This document shows positions 20,325 through 28,965 of a DNA stretch of 64,000 nucleotides, piece after piece. Under the pieces are notes generated by a model. That model ran no database searches. It was not told the DNA's origin and saw nothing but the letters and a program-made list of their open reading frames with translations. Source of the DNA: Bacillota bacterium (lineage in GTDB: Bacteria > Bacillota > Clostridia > Lachnospirales > Lachnospiraceae); assembly GCA_023386315.1 (NCBI GenBank), contig JAEWJZ010000030.1, forward strand, positions 62,001-126,000, given 5' to 3'. The first letter of the stretch is position 1; each line of letters opens with the position of its first letter. The position numbers were made by a program, and so were the translations under genes.

Positions 20325-20388
20325 AAAATTACATTTTAAGTCGTAAAAATTACATGCAGTCAAAAAAGAGCTAATTTCTTGATATAAT
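20325..20388 (+). promoter_or_regulatory. lanA promoter with 21-bp-spaced direct repeat
   Basis: AAAATTACAT occurs at 20325-20334 and again at 20346-20355, exactly 21 bp apart (two helical turns), each followed by AGTC a few bases on. A perfect TATAAT lies at 20383-20388, but its -35 region (near 20359-20365) is poor and directly abuts the second repeat. This is the expected arrangement for activation by an OmpR-type regulator such as the LanR encoded at 28274-28948. Binding is inferred. An imperfect hairpin (GTAAAGTGA with TTTCACGTTTAC, 20407-20431) lies in the leader. Confidence 0.6.
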
Positions 20389-20483
20389 ATAGACATGAAC
20401 TTGGTAGTAAAGTGATTCATTTCACGTTTACTATATATGATCAGATTTAGATTATATAACTACATAGAAAGGGGGACGAGGTC

Positions 20484-20657
20484 ATGAATAAAGATTTTGA
20501 TTTGGATCTTAAAATGGACAAGGGTTCAGTAGATGTAGGAGAATCAAAAATTGCAAGTGTTGCTTATTGCACACCTGGTTGTTTAACAGGATCTACCTGT
20601 GGAACAAGTGAATGTGGATTGACAAGAAACTGCACAAACACATGGTTATGCTACTAA
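20484..20657 (+). CDS. lanA: Class I lanthipeptide precursor peptide
   Basis: A 57-residue precursor. The leader (about residues 1-22) carries the class I FNLD-type box as FDLDLK (5-10), which binds LanB, and ends GESK before the proposed core at Ile23. The core has six Cys (29, 33, 39, 44, 50, 56) and ten Ser/Thr. Its first part, IASxxYCTPGC then LTG, matches the nisin/epidermin ring A/B pattern: Ser25-Cys29 and Thr30-Cys33 are the expected lanthionine and methyllanthionine, the lipid II-binding cage in nisin. The rest (STCGTSEC, GLTRNC, TNTWLCY) does not look like the nisin hinge and D/E rings. GGGGGA precedes the ATG at 20484. It is followed by a hairpin and lanB. Ring pairing beyond A/B is speculative. 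Confidence 0.93.
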   Translation: MNKDFDLDLKMDKGSVDVGESKIASVAYCTPGCLTGSTCGTSECGLTRNCTNTWLCY

Positions 20658-20677
20658 TTTCCATGTAAACCCGATGC

Positions 20678-20721
20678 AAACGTACATGCATTTAGATGAT
20701 TCACAAAATGCATGTACGTTT
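20678..20721 (+). terminator. Perfect 16-bp hairpin between lanA and lanB
   Basis: AAACGTACATGCATTT (20678-20693) and its exact complement (20706-20721) flank a 12-base loop. The following TACATTTTG is only weakly T-rich, so partial termination or processing is likely, letting lanA outnumber lanBTC. ATGTAAAC at 20663-20670 can alternatively pair with GTTTACAT at 20718-20725, which overlaps the 3' arm. Confidence 0.75.
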
Positions 20722-20811
20722 ACATTTTGTGGAGGTAATTTTTCTGGCGGATATTAAGTTTCTATTTTGGTCAGGCATACAAGAGTTAAGCAAGGAGGAT
20801 ACGGTTAAAAT

Positions 20812-23800
20812 ATGAAAGATTTATTCAAAGATATAGGTTCCTTTATGATAAGGACACCGAGTCTGCCAATTAATTTATTGACAGATAATATAGAAAGTGC
20901 AAATAACATAGATCATATTATGTTTTTATTTGATTCTCCTCAATACAAAGATCAGTTTGATGAAGCTATATTTGTGGCCAGCCATGATTTATATGAATCC
21001 ATGCAACACTATAAAGAGGATGGCACAGCAAGGGATACGAACTATTTGTTGAATTCAATCTATAAATATTTTAGCAGAAGCTGTTCCAGATGTACTCCAT
21101 TTGGATTATTCTCGACGGTTGCATTTGGCGATATTACTTCTGAAAGAACATTATTTGAATTAAGCAGTGCAGAATTAAAAAGAAAGCCCCTGATCGATTC
21201 AGAGTGGTTATTCCAAGTGGTTTTTATGTATGAATCCAAGTACTTAAAATCTCTTCGATACACAATCAATGAAAGTGTTGCAATTCAGAAAAACAAAGCA
21301 ATTTTGTTTAATTGCACAAAAGACAGCAATGGGGAAAAAGTAAATAAAAAATCTGTAAAGTACTCCAACGCATTTGAAGTAGTTTTAAGAATATCAGGAG
21401 ATTACGTGAGTTATTCTGATATTATAAAAAACCTTAAAAAAGAATATCCCAATGTGGAAGAAAACACATTCCATACATATATCCAATCTCTAATAAAGGA
21501 AGGTTATTTAATTTCCGATCTACGTCCACCATTGACAATCGTTGATCAATTTGAATACTTTATCTGTAAACTTCAGGAATATGATATAAATACAAAAACT
21601 ATAGTTGACATAAAAAATGAAATTCAAGAATATTCCAGTGGCTATAAAAATAATACCATCGAATGTCTGACAAAAATTTTCAAAGATATGAAGAGAATTT
21701 ACAACTCCAAAAACTACCTGACCATAGATTCTTCCTTTTCCTACAGCCAATGCAATTTAAATCAAAATGAAATAAAAAAAATAAATAAGCTCCTCAATTT
21801 ATTTGTACAATTTAATATCAAAGAGCCTTTCAATAGTTTAAATGATTACAAGAACAAATTTTTAGAAAAATATGGCCTTTCCAGGTGTGTTCCTTTGACT
21901 GAACTTATTGATACTGATACTGGAATAGGTTTTCCATCCCATTATGATGGAAAAACCGGCATGAATAATTTTGGAGAATATATCAATCCCTGGATACGAT
22001 TTTTTGAAAGAAAATATGTAGATTCCATAAGACTTGGTCAGGAAATTGAGATCACTGATGCAGATATGGGAATGCTTTTAACAGAAGATATTGATATGGA
22101 TCAGTTGCCCAAATCCATGGAGATTTACTTTAATTATGTGAAAGACAATGGAAAGGATGTTTATTATTTAAGTAATATTTTTGGATCGACTTATGCAGGG
22201 AAATCATTTGGAAGATTTTCTCATTTGATGAAGAATCCAGAACAGTTCTTTAAAGAAATAAATAAAAATTATGGTGATGAATGCCAGGTCTGTGAATTTA
22301 CTTACTTACCCGATAGTTTATATTCCGCAAACGTGATCCGAAATATGCATGGCTCCACTTATGAAACAAGTTTTGGGACTACAAATTCAAAAGATCAGGC
22401 ATTTAAACTTAAACTAAGTGACATCTTAGTAGAATTTAAAAATAACAAATTATATTTAAAGTCAGCGGCTAACAATAAAAGAATTATCCCAACATCTACC
22501 AATATGTTTAATCCACAGCTAAAACCCAGAATATTAAGATTAATTGACGAAATATCTTCTGATGGAATCAGGTTTTATAATAAACCATGGCAATACTTAC
22601 TGGAGAAATTTGCCTATCTTCCAACTATACGATATAAAAACTTCGTATTGGAGCAGGAGAAATGGATTATTAAAATAGGTGATCTTGGTTTAACAAAACA
22701 TTATGATTTTGCTGAGTTTAAAAATAAGTTTACCGAATACATAAATTCAAGAAATATACCCCTTTGGGTGGATGCCGTAGATGCAGACAAAAAACTTCTG
22801 TTAAATCTGAAAGAGGACAGATGTTTATCTGTGTTGCAGAAATTACTGGAAAAATCAGAAACAGTTGTGGAAAGATATAATATAGAATCAGAACATCCAG
22901 TGAAACTGAATGATACTTCTTATTGCTGTGAATTGGTAATACCATTAATTTTAGCTCAGGATGCTAACTCCCATAAGGCCAATGATTTTGACATTACCAA
23001 GAATTATGGTAATGTCAGATATAAAGAGCCTTTAGATGAGTGGTTATATTTCAAAATATACGGTATTGAGGAATACGCAGATTATCTTTTAGGTGAAGCT
23101 TTGTATGCTCCATTGCAGAAATTACTTGAAAATAAAGAAATAGACAGCTATTTCTTCATTCAGTATAAAGATCCAGATTTACATCTGCGATTGAGATTAA
23201 AAGCTGATAATACTAAATTAATGTTGGTGCTGCCAAAAATGTTAGATATATTAAGCCAGCTTATGAAAAACTCTCTTATCTCAAACTATTGTATTGATTG
23301 TTATGAGCTTGAATTGGAGAGGTATGGCGGATATGATTTGATGAACTATGCACATGAGGTGTTTTATAAAGACAGCATAGCAATTCAAACGATAATCTAT
23401 GAAAAAAATAATCATAATATAAAAGTGTCAGATGAACTTTTAGCATCAGTGATTATTTACTTTCACATGCAAATATTTAATTTGAGTTTTGAAGATATGT
23501 TTGTATTTCTCAATTGTGAAAATCCTACCAAGAGCTATCAAAAAGAATTTAGAGAACATAAGGATACCTACGTTGATTTCGCAATAAAGTATTTGTATCA
23601 TGAAACGATAAATCCAGAGATTGATTTTATTTTGAAAATATTATCGGTAAAAATTGAATCAATGAAAGAATATTTAAATAAAATCGAAGAATATTACCCG
23701 GATAACAAAGCTGTAAAATTTAGCATACTTGATAGTCTGCTGCATATGAACATGAATCGATTATTTGGTCCCAATACGGAATTGGAAAAAAAGATGAGAA

Positions 23801-23868
23801 GTTTAGCACGTCATACATATTACTGTGTTTACAGCAGAAAAAAAATAGGTATATTGGGTGGTAAATAA
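20812..23868 (+). CDS. lanB: Class I lanthipeptide dehydratase
   Basis: A 1018-residue full-length LanB (NisB is about 990). It dehydrates Ser/Thr of the LanA core using glutamyl-tRNA. The N-terminal glutamylation domain shows the family block RCTPFGLFSTVAFGD (about 94-108). The C-terminal elimination domain (SpaB_C type) includes the signature FFIQYKDPDLHLRLRLK (about 781-797). Low-GC codon use matches lanT and lanC and differs from ppdK. The start lies 13 bases after AGGAGG, somewhat far, but no better codon exists. lanT starts two bases after its stop. Confidence 0.96.
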   Translation: MKDLFKDIGSFMIRTPSLPINLLTDNIESANNIDHIMFLFDSPQYKDQFDEAIFVASHDLYESMQHYKEDGTARDTNYLLNSIYKYFSRSCSRCTPFGLFSTVAFGDITSERTLFELSSAELKRKPLIDSEWLFQVVFMYESKYLKSLRYTINESVAIQKNKAILFNCTKDSNGEKVNKKSVKYSNAFEVVLRISGDYVSYSDIIKNLKKEYPNVEENTFHTYIQSLIKEGYLISDLRPPLTIVDQFEYFICKLQEYDINTKTIVDIKNEIQEYSSGYKNNTIECLTKIFKDMKRIYNSKNYLTIDSSFSYSQCNLNQNEIKKINKLLNLFVQFNIKEPFNSLNDYKNKFLEKYGLSRCVPLTELIDTDTGIGFPSHYDGKTGMNNFGEYINPWIRFFERKYVDSIRLGQEIEITDADMGMLLTEDIDMDQLPKSMEIYFNYVKDNGKDVYYLSNIFGSTYAGKSFGRFSHLMKNPEQFFKEINKNYGDECQVCEFTYLPDSLYSANVIRNMHGSTYETSFGTTNSKDQAFKLKLSDILVEFKNNKLYLKSAANNKRIIPTSTNMFNPQLKPRILRLIDEISSDGIRFYNKPWQYLLEKFAYLPTIRYKNFVLEQEKWIIKIGDLGLTKHYDFAEFKNKFTEYINSRNIPLWVDAVDADKKLLLNLKEDRCLSVLQKLLEKSETVVERYNIESEHPVKLNDTSYCCELVIPLILAQDANSHKANDFDITKNYGNVRYKEPLDEWLYFKIYGIEEYADYLLGEALYAPLQKLLENKEIDSYFFIQYKDPDLHLRLRLKADNTKLMLVLPKMLDILSQLMKNSLISNYCIDCYELELERYGGYDLMNYAHEVFYKDSIAIQTIIYEKNNHNIKVSDELLASVIIYFHMQIFNLSFEDMFVFLNCENPTKSYQKEFREHKDTYVDFAIKYLYHETINPEIDFILKILSVKIESMKEYLNKIEEYYPDNKAVKFSILDSLLHMNMNRLFGPNTELEKKMRSLARHTYYCVYSRKKIGILGGK

Positions 23869-23869
23869 T

Positions 23870-25666
23870 ATGCAGAAATTTAAAATATTAAGTACTTCAG
23901 AAGTAAAGGAAATGCTTTCTTCACTAAAAGTGATTCCCAAATCCATTAAAATATTTTTCCAGGCCAGCAAACTGATATTTGTCCTAACCATTATTATTAA
24001 TATTATTGCGGGTATCGTTCCTGTAATTTCCGTAAATATTTTTGGTAACCTGATTAATGCTATTTCAGCCAAAGATTTAGATAGCTCGTTGAAGATATTA
24101 GCAATCTACATCGGCATTAGTTTTCTGTCAGGTATGATTATAAGTATTAAAACTTTTTTATTTACCAAATTTCAATTGTTGTTAGATTATGAATTGATTA
24201 ACAGGCTATTGGATAAGTGCGCCATTATGTCTTTGGAGGAATTTGAAAATTCTGACATACAGGATCAGCTGCAGCATATCCTATCGCAGGTGGGATTCAG
24301 GCCTTATAATATCTTTACTACCACATTGACACTTGTAACGTCAATTACTACCATACTTTCATCTGTTTATATCATGCTGATGTGGCGGCCTTTGTCAGTA
24401 TTTCTTATCATTGTTCCCGCGTTTGCCTTTTCAATTTTCTATCTTTCCATAAGTAAAAGAGAGTTCCAGACAGAAGAAAGAAATGCAAAGAAAGCCAGAA
24501 GTATATGGTATTATGAATTTTTACTAACAAAGGATCAATCTTTTAAAGAAGTTAAAATTTTTAATTTAGCCAGACATATTATAAAGAGACATAATGATTT
24601 AAAGCAAAGCGTTATTAATGAAAACTTATACAACACCAAGGTACGGCTGATTATATCCGTTGTATTTGATTTTGTTGATCAGATCTGTATGGCAATACTC
24701 ATGATTTTAATCATATTATCCGTAATTGCCGGAGAAATTTTAATTGGTAACGCTGTTGCACTTCTAAGAATTATAAGCATGATGTTTGATAGCTTTAACA
24801 GTATCATGAATATTATTTACAGCATAAATCAAAACAGTTTGTATATGACAAAATTGATTAATTTTCTAAGTAAGCCTGGTAATGCAAATAGGAATGAAAA
24901 TTATAAACTGAATGATTTAGATCAGATTGAAATAAATAACCTAACATTTGCATATCCGGAAACAGATAAAAAAGTTCTTCAGAATATCAATATAAAAATT
25001 AATAAAAACCAAAGAGTTGCATTGTTCGGAAGAAATGGATCTGGCAAAAGTACATTAATAAAATTATTATTGGGATATTATTTAGTTGATGACGATATGA
25101 TTAAGATGAATGGAATCCCTTTAAATAAAGTTAATATTGACAGCTTACATAAATTAACAGGAATACTATTCCAGGATTACTGTAAGTATGAACTATCAGT
25201 AAAGGATAATGTAGGTTACGGTAATATTGATGAAATCGATAACGAAGCCCTAATAAAAGAGTCACTGGAAGAAGCTGGGATAGACTTTCTTCCTCCTGAT
25301 TTAAATCAGCAGCTTGGAAAATGGTTTTCAGATGGAATACAGTTATCTGGCGGACAGTGGCAGAGAGTTGCTCTGGCCAGGTGCTTTTTCAAAAAAGCGC
25401 AAATGTATATTTTAGATGAACCAAATGCGGCGCTGGATAAAATGGGTGAGAAAAAAATAATGAACACATTTTTTGAACTTACAAAAAATAAGATTGGCGT
25501 GTTTATTTCTCATAAAATTGCACATGTCATGCTAGCTGATAAAATAATTTATCTGGACGAAGGAAAGATCGTGGCAGAAGGTACACATGAGGAGTTATTA
25601 AAAACATGTCCTTCCTATAAAGAAATTTACGATCTGGAATTCGATATACCCCAAAATGGAGGCTGA
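23870..25666 (+). CDS. lanT: Lanthipeptide ABC exporter
   Basis: A 598-residue fused membrane/ATPase exporter of the NisT/SpaT type. About six hydrophobic helices fill residues 30-310. The ATPase has Walker A GRNGSGKST (about 386-394), signature LSGGQWQR (about 490) and Walker B MYILDEPNAALD (about 511). There is no N-terminal C39 peptidase domain, so leader removal must be done by something else. The ATG at 23870 is preferred over an upstream GTG overlapping lanB, because GGTGG precedes it. lanC follows after two bases. Confidence 0.95.
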   Translation: MQKFKILSTSEVKEMLSSLKVIPKSIKIFFQASKLIFVLTIIINIIAGIVPVISVNIFGNLINAISAKDLDSSLKILAIYIGISFLSGMIISIKTFLFTKFQLLLDYELINRLLDKCAIMSLEEFENSDIQDQLQHILSQVGFRPYNIFTTTLTLVTSITTILSSVYIMLMWRPLSVFLIIVPAFAFSIFYLSISKREFQTEERNAKKARSIWYYEFLLTKDQSFKEVKIFNLARHIIKRHNDLKQSVINENLYNTKVRLIISVVFDFVDQICMAILMILIILSVIAGEILIGNAVALLRIISMMFDSFNSIMNIIYSINQNSLYMTKLINFLSKPGNANRNENYKLNDLDQIEINNLTFAYPETDKKVLQNINIKINKNQRVALFGRNGSGKSTLIKLLLGYYLVDDDMIKMNGIPLNKVNIDSLHKLTGILFQDYCKYELSVKDNVGYGNIDEIDNEALIKESLEEAGIDFLPPDLNQQLGKWFSDGIQLSGGQWQRVALARCFFKKAQMYILDEPNAALDKMGEKKIMNTFFELTKNKIGVFISHKIAHVMLADKIIYLDEGKIVAEGTHEELLKTCPSYKEIYDLEFDIPQNGG

Positions 25667-25668
25667 TT

Positions 25669-26940
25669 ATGAATTTACCGAATGAAAAAAAGCGTGAGTT
25701 GGATAATTTCATAATGAATATATCAAAAAAATTGTCCGACGCAGATTATGTTCAGGAGATATTTGCTTCAAATAACACTGAGTATCGATGTACTTCAGTA
25801 GCAGTTTCATATCCGGCATTATGTATATTATTTTCGGAACTTCAATTAAATTTTCCGGATTACGATTTTGATAAGTATGCTCATACATATCTGGAGATAG
25901 TAAATGACTATATGGGCCAAAATAATATCTATGATATCTCCCTGTTTGATGGGTTATGCGGTGTGGGTTTTGCCGCGCATTGTATGTCAGACCATGGGAA
26001 ACGGTATCAATCGTTTATAAAGAGCTTAAACGAGCACATTATTGATATTGCGGACAGTAATATTTTAAAGTATAAAGAATTACCATTTAACGAACTATTT
26101 TATGATATTATGTATGGGTTAACCGGTACAGCCACTTATCTGTTGAATTTTCACTCGGAACAGAAAGTAAAAAAGACATTGCTGCACATTCTGCAATATT
26201 TAACTGATCTATGCAAAACAGGAGACAATGGAATCCCACGCTTTGCAATCAGAGCAGATGAGAGCCAATTGTTTCCTCTCGAGAATAGTCCTGAGATTCG
26301 ATATATAAATTTAGGGGTTGCACACGGGATACCTGGCATGCTTTTAATATTATGTAAATCCTATGAATCAGGAGTATATGTGCAAGACCAGCTGGAAGCA
26401 ATAAAGTATTTATCAGAATTCATTTTTAACAGCTGCATAAAAGACAGTGATGATATTTTTTGGGAAACTCAAAAAATATTAGGAATGGATCAGGAGAAAG
26501 CAGTACCTTCCAGAGATGCGTGGTGTTATGGTACTCCAGGTGTGGCGTATTCATTATTGATTGCTTCAAAGATCCTGGATAATGATGAAATGCGTGAGCT
26601 TGCGGTTGACAGTATGAAATTATCTTTAAAAAGAATGCGGCAAGTTATCTCACCTACTTTTTGTCATGGACTTTCTGGTTTGTGCTGTCTGACCAGAAAA
26701 TTCTATGAATACACGGATGATAACTTCTTTTATGAAGTGTATATGAAGACATTGGATCATTTACTGGAATCCTACAGTGACCAATATCCGTTTGGGTTTA
26801 AAGATACGGAAATAGAGGAAGGGCATATTGTGAATAAGGATGAAATAGGACTCTTAACAGGAACCAGTGGAGTGATCCTGACTATTTTATCTTGCTATCA
26901 TCCTGTTAAAACACAATGGGATTCAATATTTTTATTATAA
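25669..26940 (+). CDS. lanC: Lanthipeptide cyclase
   Basis: A 423-residue LanC that catalyses Michael addition of Cys thiols to dehydrated residues. The expected active-site His is H219 (GVAHGIPGM). The zinc ligands are C286 (WCYGTPGVAYSL), C332 and H333 (FCHGLSGL), at almost the same numbers as in NisC (H212, C284, C330, H331). The closing LLTGTSGVILTIL is the last barrel repeat. GGAGG precedes the ATG. It is the last gene of the rightward arm and faces lanK across a shared hairpin. Confidence 0.96.
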   Translation: MNLPNEKKRELDNFIMNISKKLSDADYVQEIFASNNTEYRCTSVAVSYPALCILFSELQLNFPDYDFDKYAHTYLEIVNDYMGQNNIYDISLFDGLCGVGFAAHCMSDHGKRYQSFIKSLNEHIIDIADSNILKYKELPFNELFYDIMYGLTGTATYLLNFHSEQKVKKTLLHILQYLTDLCKTGDNGIPRFAIRADESQLFPLENSPEIRYINLGVAHGIPGMLLILCKSYESGVYVQDQLEAIKYLSEFIFNSCIKDSDDIFWETQKILGMDQEKAVPSRDAWCYGTPGVAYSLLIASKILDNDEMRELAVDSMKLSLKRMRQVISPTFCHGLSGLCCLTRKFYEYTDDNFFYEVYMKTLDHLLESYSDQYPFGFKDTEIEEGHIVNKDEIGLLTGTSGVILTILSCYHPVKTQWDSIFLL

Positions 26941-26944
26941 AAAA

Positions 26945-26969
26945 CAGCGGTCCGATTGTCGGACCGCTG
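26945..26969. terminator. Shared hairpin between convergent lanC and lanK
   Basis: CAGCGGTCCGA and TCGGACCGCTG form a perfect 11-bp stem with a 3-base loop. The T-rich tail lies on the leftward side (complement of the A run at 26935-26944), so it is a proper terminator for lanK. For lanC the tail is poor. Confidence 0.85.
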
Positions 26970-28298
26970 TCAGAATTTAATTGTAACAACCCCTCCGGAC
27001 TTATTGTTACTCAGATAAAGCTGACCTTCGTGGGTCTTGACTGCCTGTGCGGCAAACCAGAGACCGAGACCATTATGACCGTCTGCACCACGCGCCGTAT
27101 CCCCACGCCACAGACGTTCCGTTGCATGCTGTAAAGCCGGCTTACTAAAGCCGGGGCCTTCATCACACACAGTCACCTGCCAGCCGCCATCTGCCATACT
27201 GCCTGTCAAATATACGTTTCCACCCACCGGTGAATGCTCTATGGCATTTTGTACTACATTTCCAAGGGCGCGAAGTAAATGTTCTTTTTGGACGTTTACA
27301 GAACCGTTAAGACTGTTCTGGGTTTTTATGCACACGCCCCTGGCTTCTGCAATGGCCGTAGTGTTACTGATCAGTTGGTCAAACAGGGCGTTCAGGCTGG
27401 TATTTTTAAAAGCTTCCTCCTCACCTGCCGAGGTTTCAAGTAAACAAGTAACATACTGCCTGGCACGTTGATTGCTGGCTGCAATTGTTTCCACCATCTT
27501 ACGGTCGCATTCAGGCAGTTCTTCGTCAAGCAGCAGTTCGGCATTGCCTCCTATCAGGGTGAGGGGGGTTTTTAAATCATGGGCCAGTGCGGCTATTTCT
27601 GCTTCCCGTTCCTGCTGTGCCGCCCACTGAGAGGACAGGGAGTTGTACAAAGCACCTCTCATATGCTCCATTGCATCAAGTGCCTGATCGTATTCCCGTA
27701 TCCCTGCGTGTGGAATTGTAAAATCCAGTTCCTGTGCACCGACCTTGCGGCTAACCTCATCAAACAGTTTCAGTTTGGAGGCAAGACGCTGACGAAGCCA
27801 CAGGGTGTTAAACAGAAGACAAAACACCAATGCTGCACCCAATGATGACAGCCACAGATATTCAAAGGGGGGCAGGACACCTCGCAGAACAGGATCTGCA
27901 AACTCTGATCTGTAATAATATCGTATGATTACCGTGCTTCCATCTCTATAAGTGTGTCTGGAAACACGCATATTATATGCATCTTCATGTAAAAGACTGG
28001 TCAGGTTTTTCAATTTCCTTCCTTTGGTATTGCTTTCCAGAACTTTACCATTCCGATCAAATAAAGCGTACTCTGCCAAAAAATCGTCACTTGGAGAAAC
28101 GAAAGTTTCCGGGTCACCAGCCAGCATTTGTTCTACCTGTTGGCTGGAAGTATATGAATTATAGAAAAAGCCGGTGTTTACGAGCCGGATAAATAACCAA
28201 TACCATAACAAGCAGCATAATAGCATGCAGCCAAGCATAACAATGCCAAAGCGTAAAAGGACAAAGGAAAGACTTACAGATCTTCGTTTTTTCGCCAT
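26970..28298 (-). CDS. lanK: Sensor histidine kinase of the lanthipeptide locus
   Basis: A 442-residue membrane histidine kinase: TM1 about residues 13-36, an extracytoplasmic sensor of about 100 residues, TM2 about 125-147, a HAMP-like linker, the H-box ALAHDLKTPLTLIGGNAELL, and an ATPase with NVVQNAIEHSP, DEGPGFS and NGLGLWFA. The short sensor and gene order suggest it senses the mature peptide or envelope stress. The ATG at 28298 follows GGGGGGTGGG; a TTG six codons earlier is possible. It overlaps lanR by 25 bases. Base composition is clearly richer in GC than lanBTC and lanFEG, hinting at a separate origin. Confidence 0.9.
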   Translation of the reverse strand: MAKKRRSVSLSFVLLRFGIVMLGCMLLCCLLWYWLFIRLVNTGFFYNSYTSSQQVEQMLAGDPETFVSPSDDFLAEYALFDRNGKVLESNTKGRKLKNLTSLLHEDAYNMRVSRHTYRDGSTVIIRYYYRSEFADPVLRGVLPPFEYLWLSSLGAALVFCLLFNTLWLRQRLASKLKLFDEVSRKVGAQELDFTIPHAGIREYDQALDAMEHMRGALYNSLSSQWAAQQEREAEIAALAHDLKTPLTLIGGNAELLLDEELPECDRKMVETIAASNQRARQYVTCLLETSAGEEEAFKNTSLNALFDQLISNTTAIAEARGVCIKTQNSLNGSVNVQKEHLLRALGNVVQNAIEHSPVGGNVYLTGSMADGGWQVTVCDEGPGFSKPALQHATERLWRGDTARGADGHNGLGLWFAAQAVKTHEGQLYLSNNKSGGVVTIKF

Positions 28299-28948
28299 TT
28301 GTAACCCACCCCCCAAATTGTATCGATAGGACTGATGCCGTGGGCTTTCATCTTGGCACGGATATTTTTAATGTGCTCTGCAACAGCGGACGGATCTCCC
28401 TCTGCGTCAAAGCCGAAAACGGCTTCGTATAATTGTTCTTTGGTAAACACCTGTCCGGCGTGAAGTGCCAGATGCTCACAGATCGCATATTCGCCCTTGG
28501 TGAAGGGCAGTGTGTGTTCACCAGCAAATGCCGTTTTTGCCTGTATATCGAAGCGGACGCTGCCTCGTTTTAATATGTGGGTTGGCTGACGCACTTCCCT
28601 CCGAAGATGGGCGCTTACCCTGGCACGCAGCTCTGCAACACTGAAAGGTTTTTTAATGTAATCATCGGCTCCCAGGCCAAAGCCCTGAACGAGAGCCGAA
28701 TCTTCTGCTTTGGCGGTTAAAAACAGGATAGGGCAATCCACTTCGGTACGGATCCGTCTGCAGAAGGAAAATCCATCCTCGCCGGGCATCATTACGTCAA
28801 GAAGCAAAAGATCGTATAATCGGCATCTGGCGGGCTGTAAGGAAGCGGCATTTGCTTCAGTGTCTACCTGGTAACCTTCTTTTTCCAGAGCAGTGCGTAC
28901 CAGAGCCAGCATATCCAGATCATCGTCGATGACTAACAGTTTTGGCAT
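28274..28948 (-). CDS. lanR: OmpR-type response regulator of the lanthipeptide locus
   Basis: A 224-residue response regulator. The receiver domain has the acidic pocket DDD at 8-10, phosphoacceptor Asp51 (LLLDVMMPGEDG) and the conserved Lys in KKPFSVAELRARV. The C-terminal winged helix (about 125-224) ends with IDTIWGVGYKWRK, typical of the OmpR/PhoB class used as LanR (NisR, SpaR). A good AAGGAGG precedes the ATG. It likely activates lanA through the 21-bp repeat and perhaps its own operon. GC content is higher than in lanG just upstream. Confidence 0.92.
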   Translation of the reverse strand: MPKLLVIDDDLDMLALVRTALEKEGYQVDTEANAASLQPARCRLYDLLLLDVMMPGEDGFSFCRRIRTEVDCPILFLTAKAEDSALVQGFGLGADDYIKKPFSVAELRARVSAHLRREVRQPTHILKRGSVRFDIQAKTAFAGEHTLPFTKGEYAICEHLALHAGQVFTKEQLYEAVFGFDAEGDPSAVAEHIKNIRAKMKAHGISPIDTIWGVGYKWRKNEDL

Positions 28949-28965
28949 AGAATATCCTCCTTATC

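Noticed and set aside
20729..20816. Short GTG-started frame before lanB ending in TGA that overlaps the lanB ATG
   Set aside because: About 28 codons, no ribosome site before GTG, and no leader or core-like features; it is mentioned only as a possible relic.
27241..28192. Several rightward open frames over lanK
   Set aside because: They are antisense to an intact histidine kinase with all catalytic boxes and have no ribosome sites.
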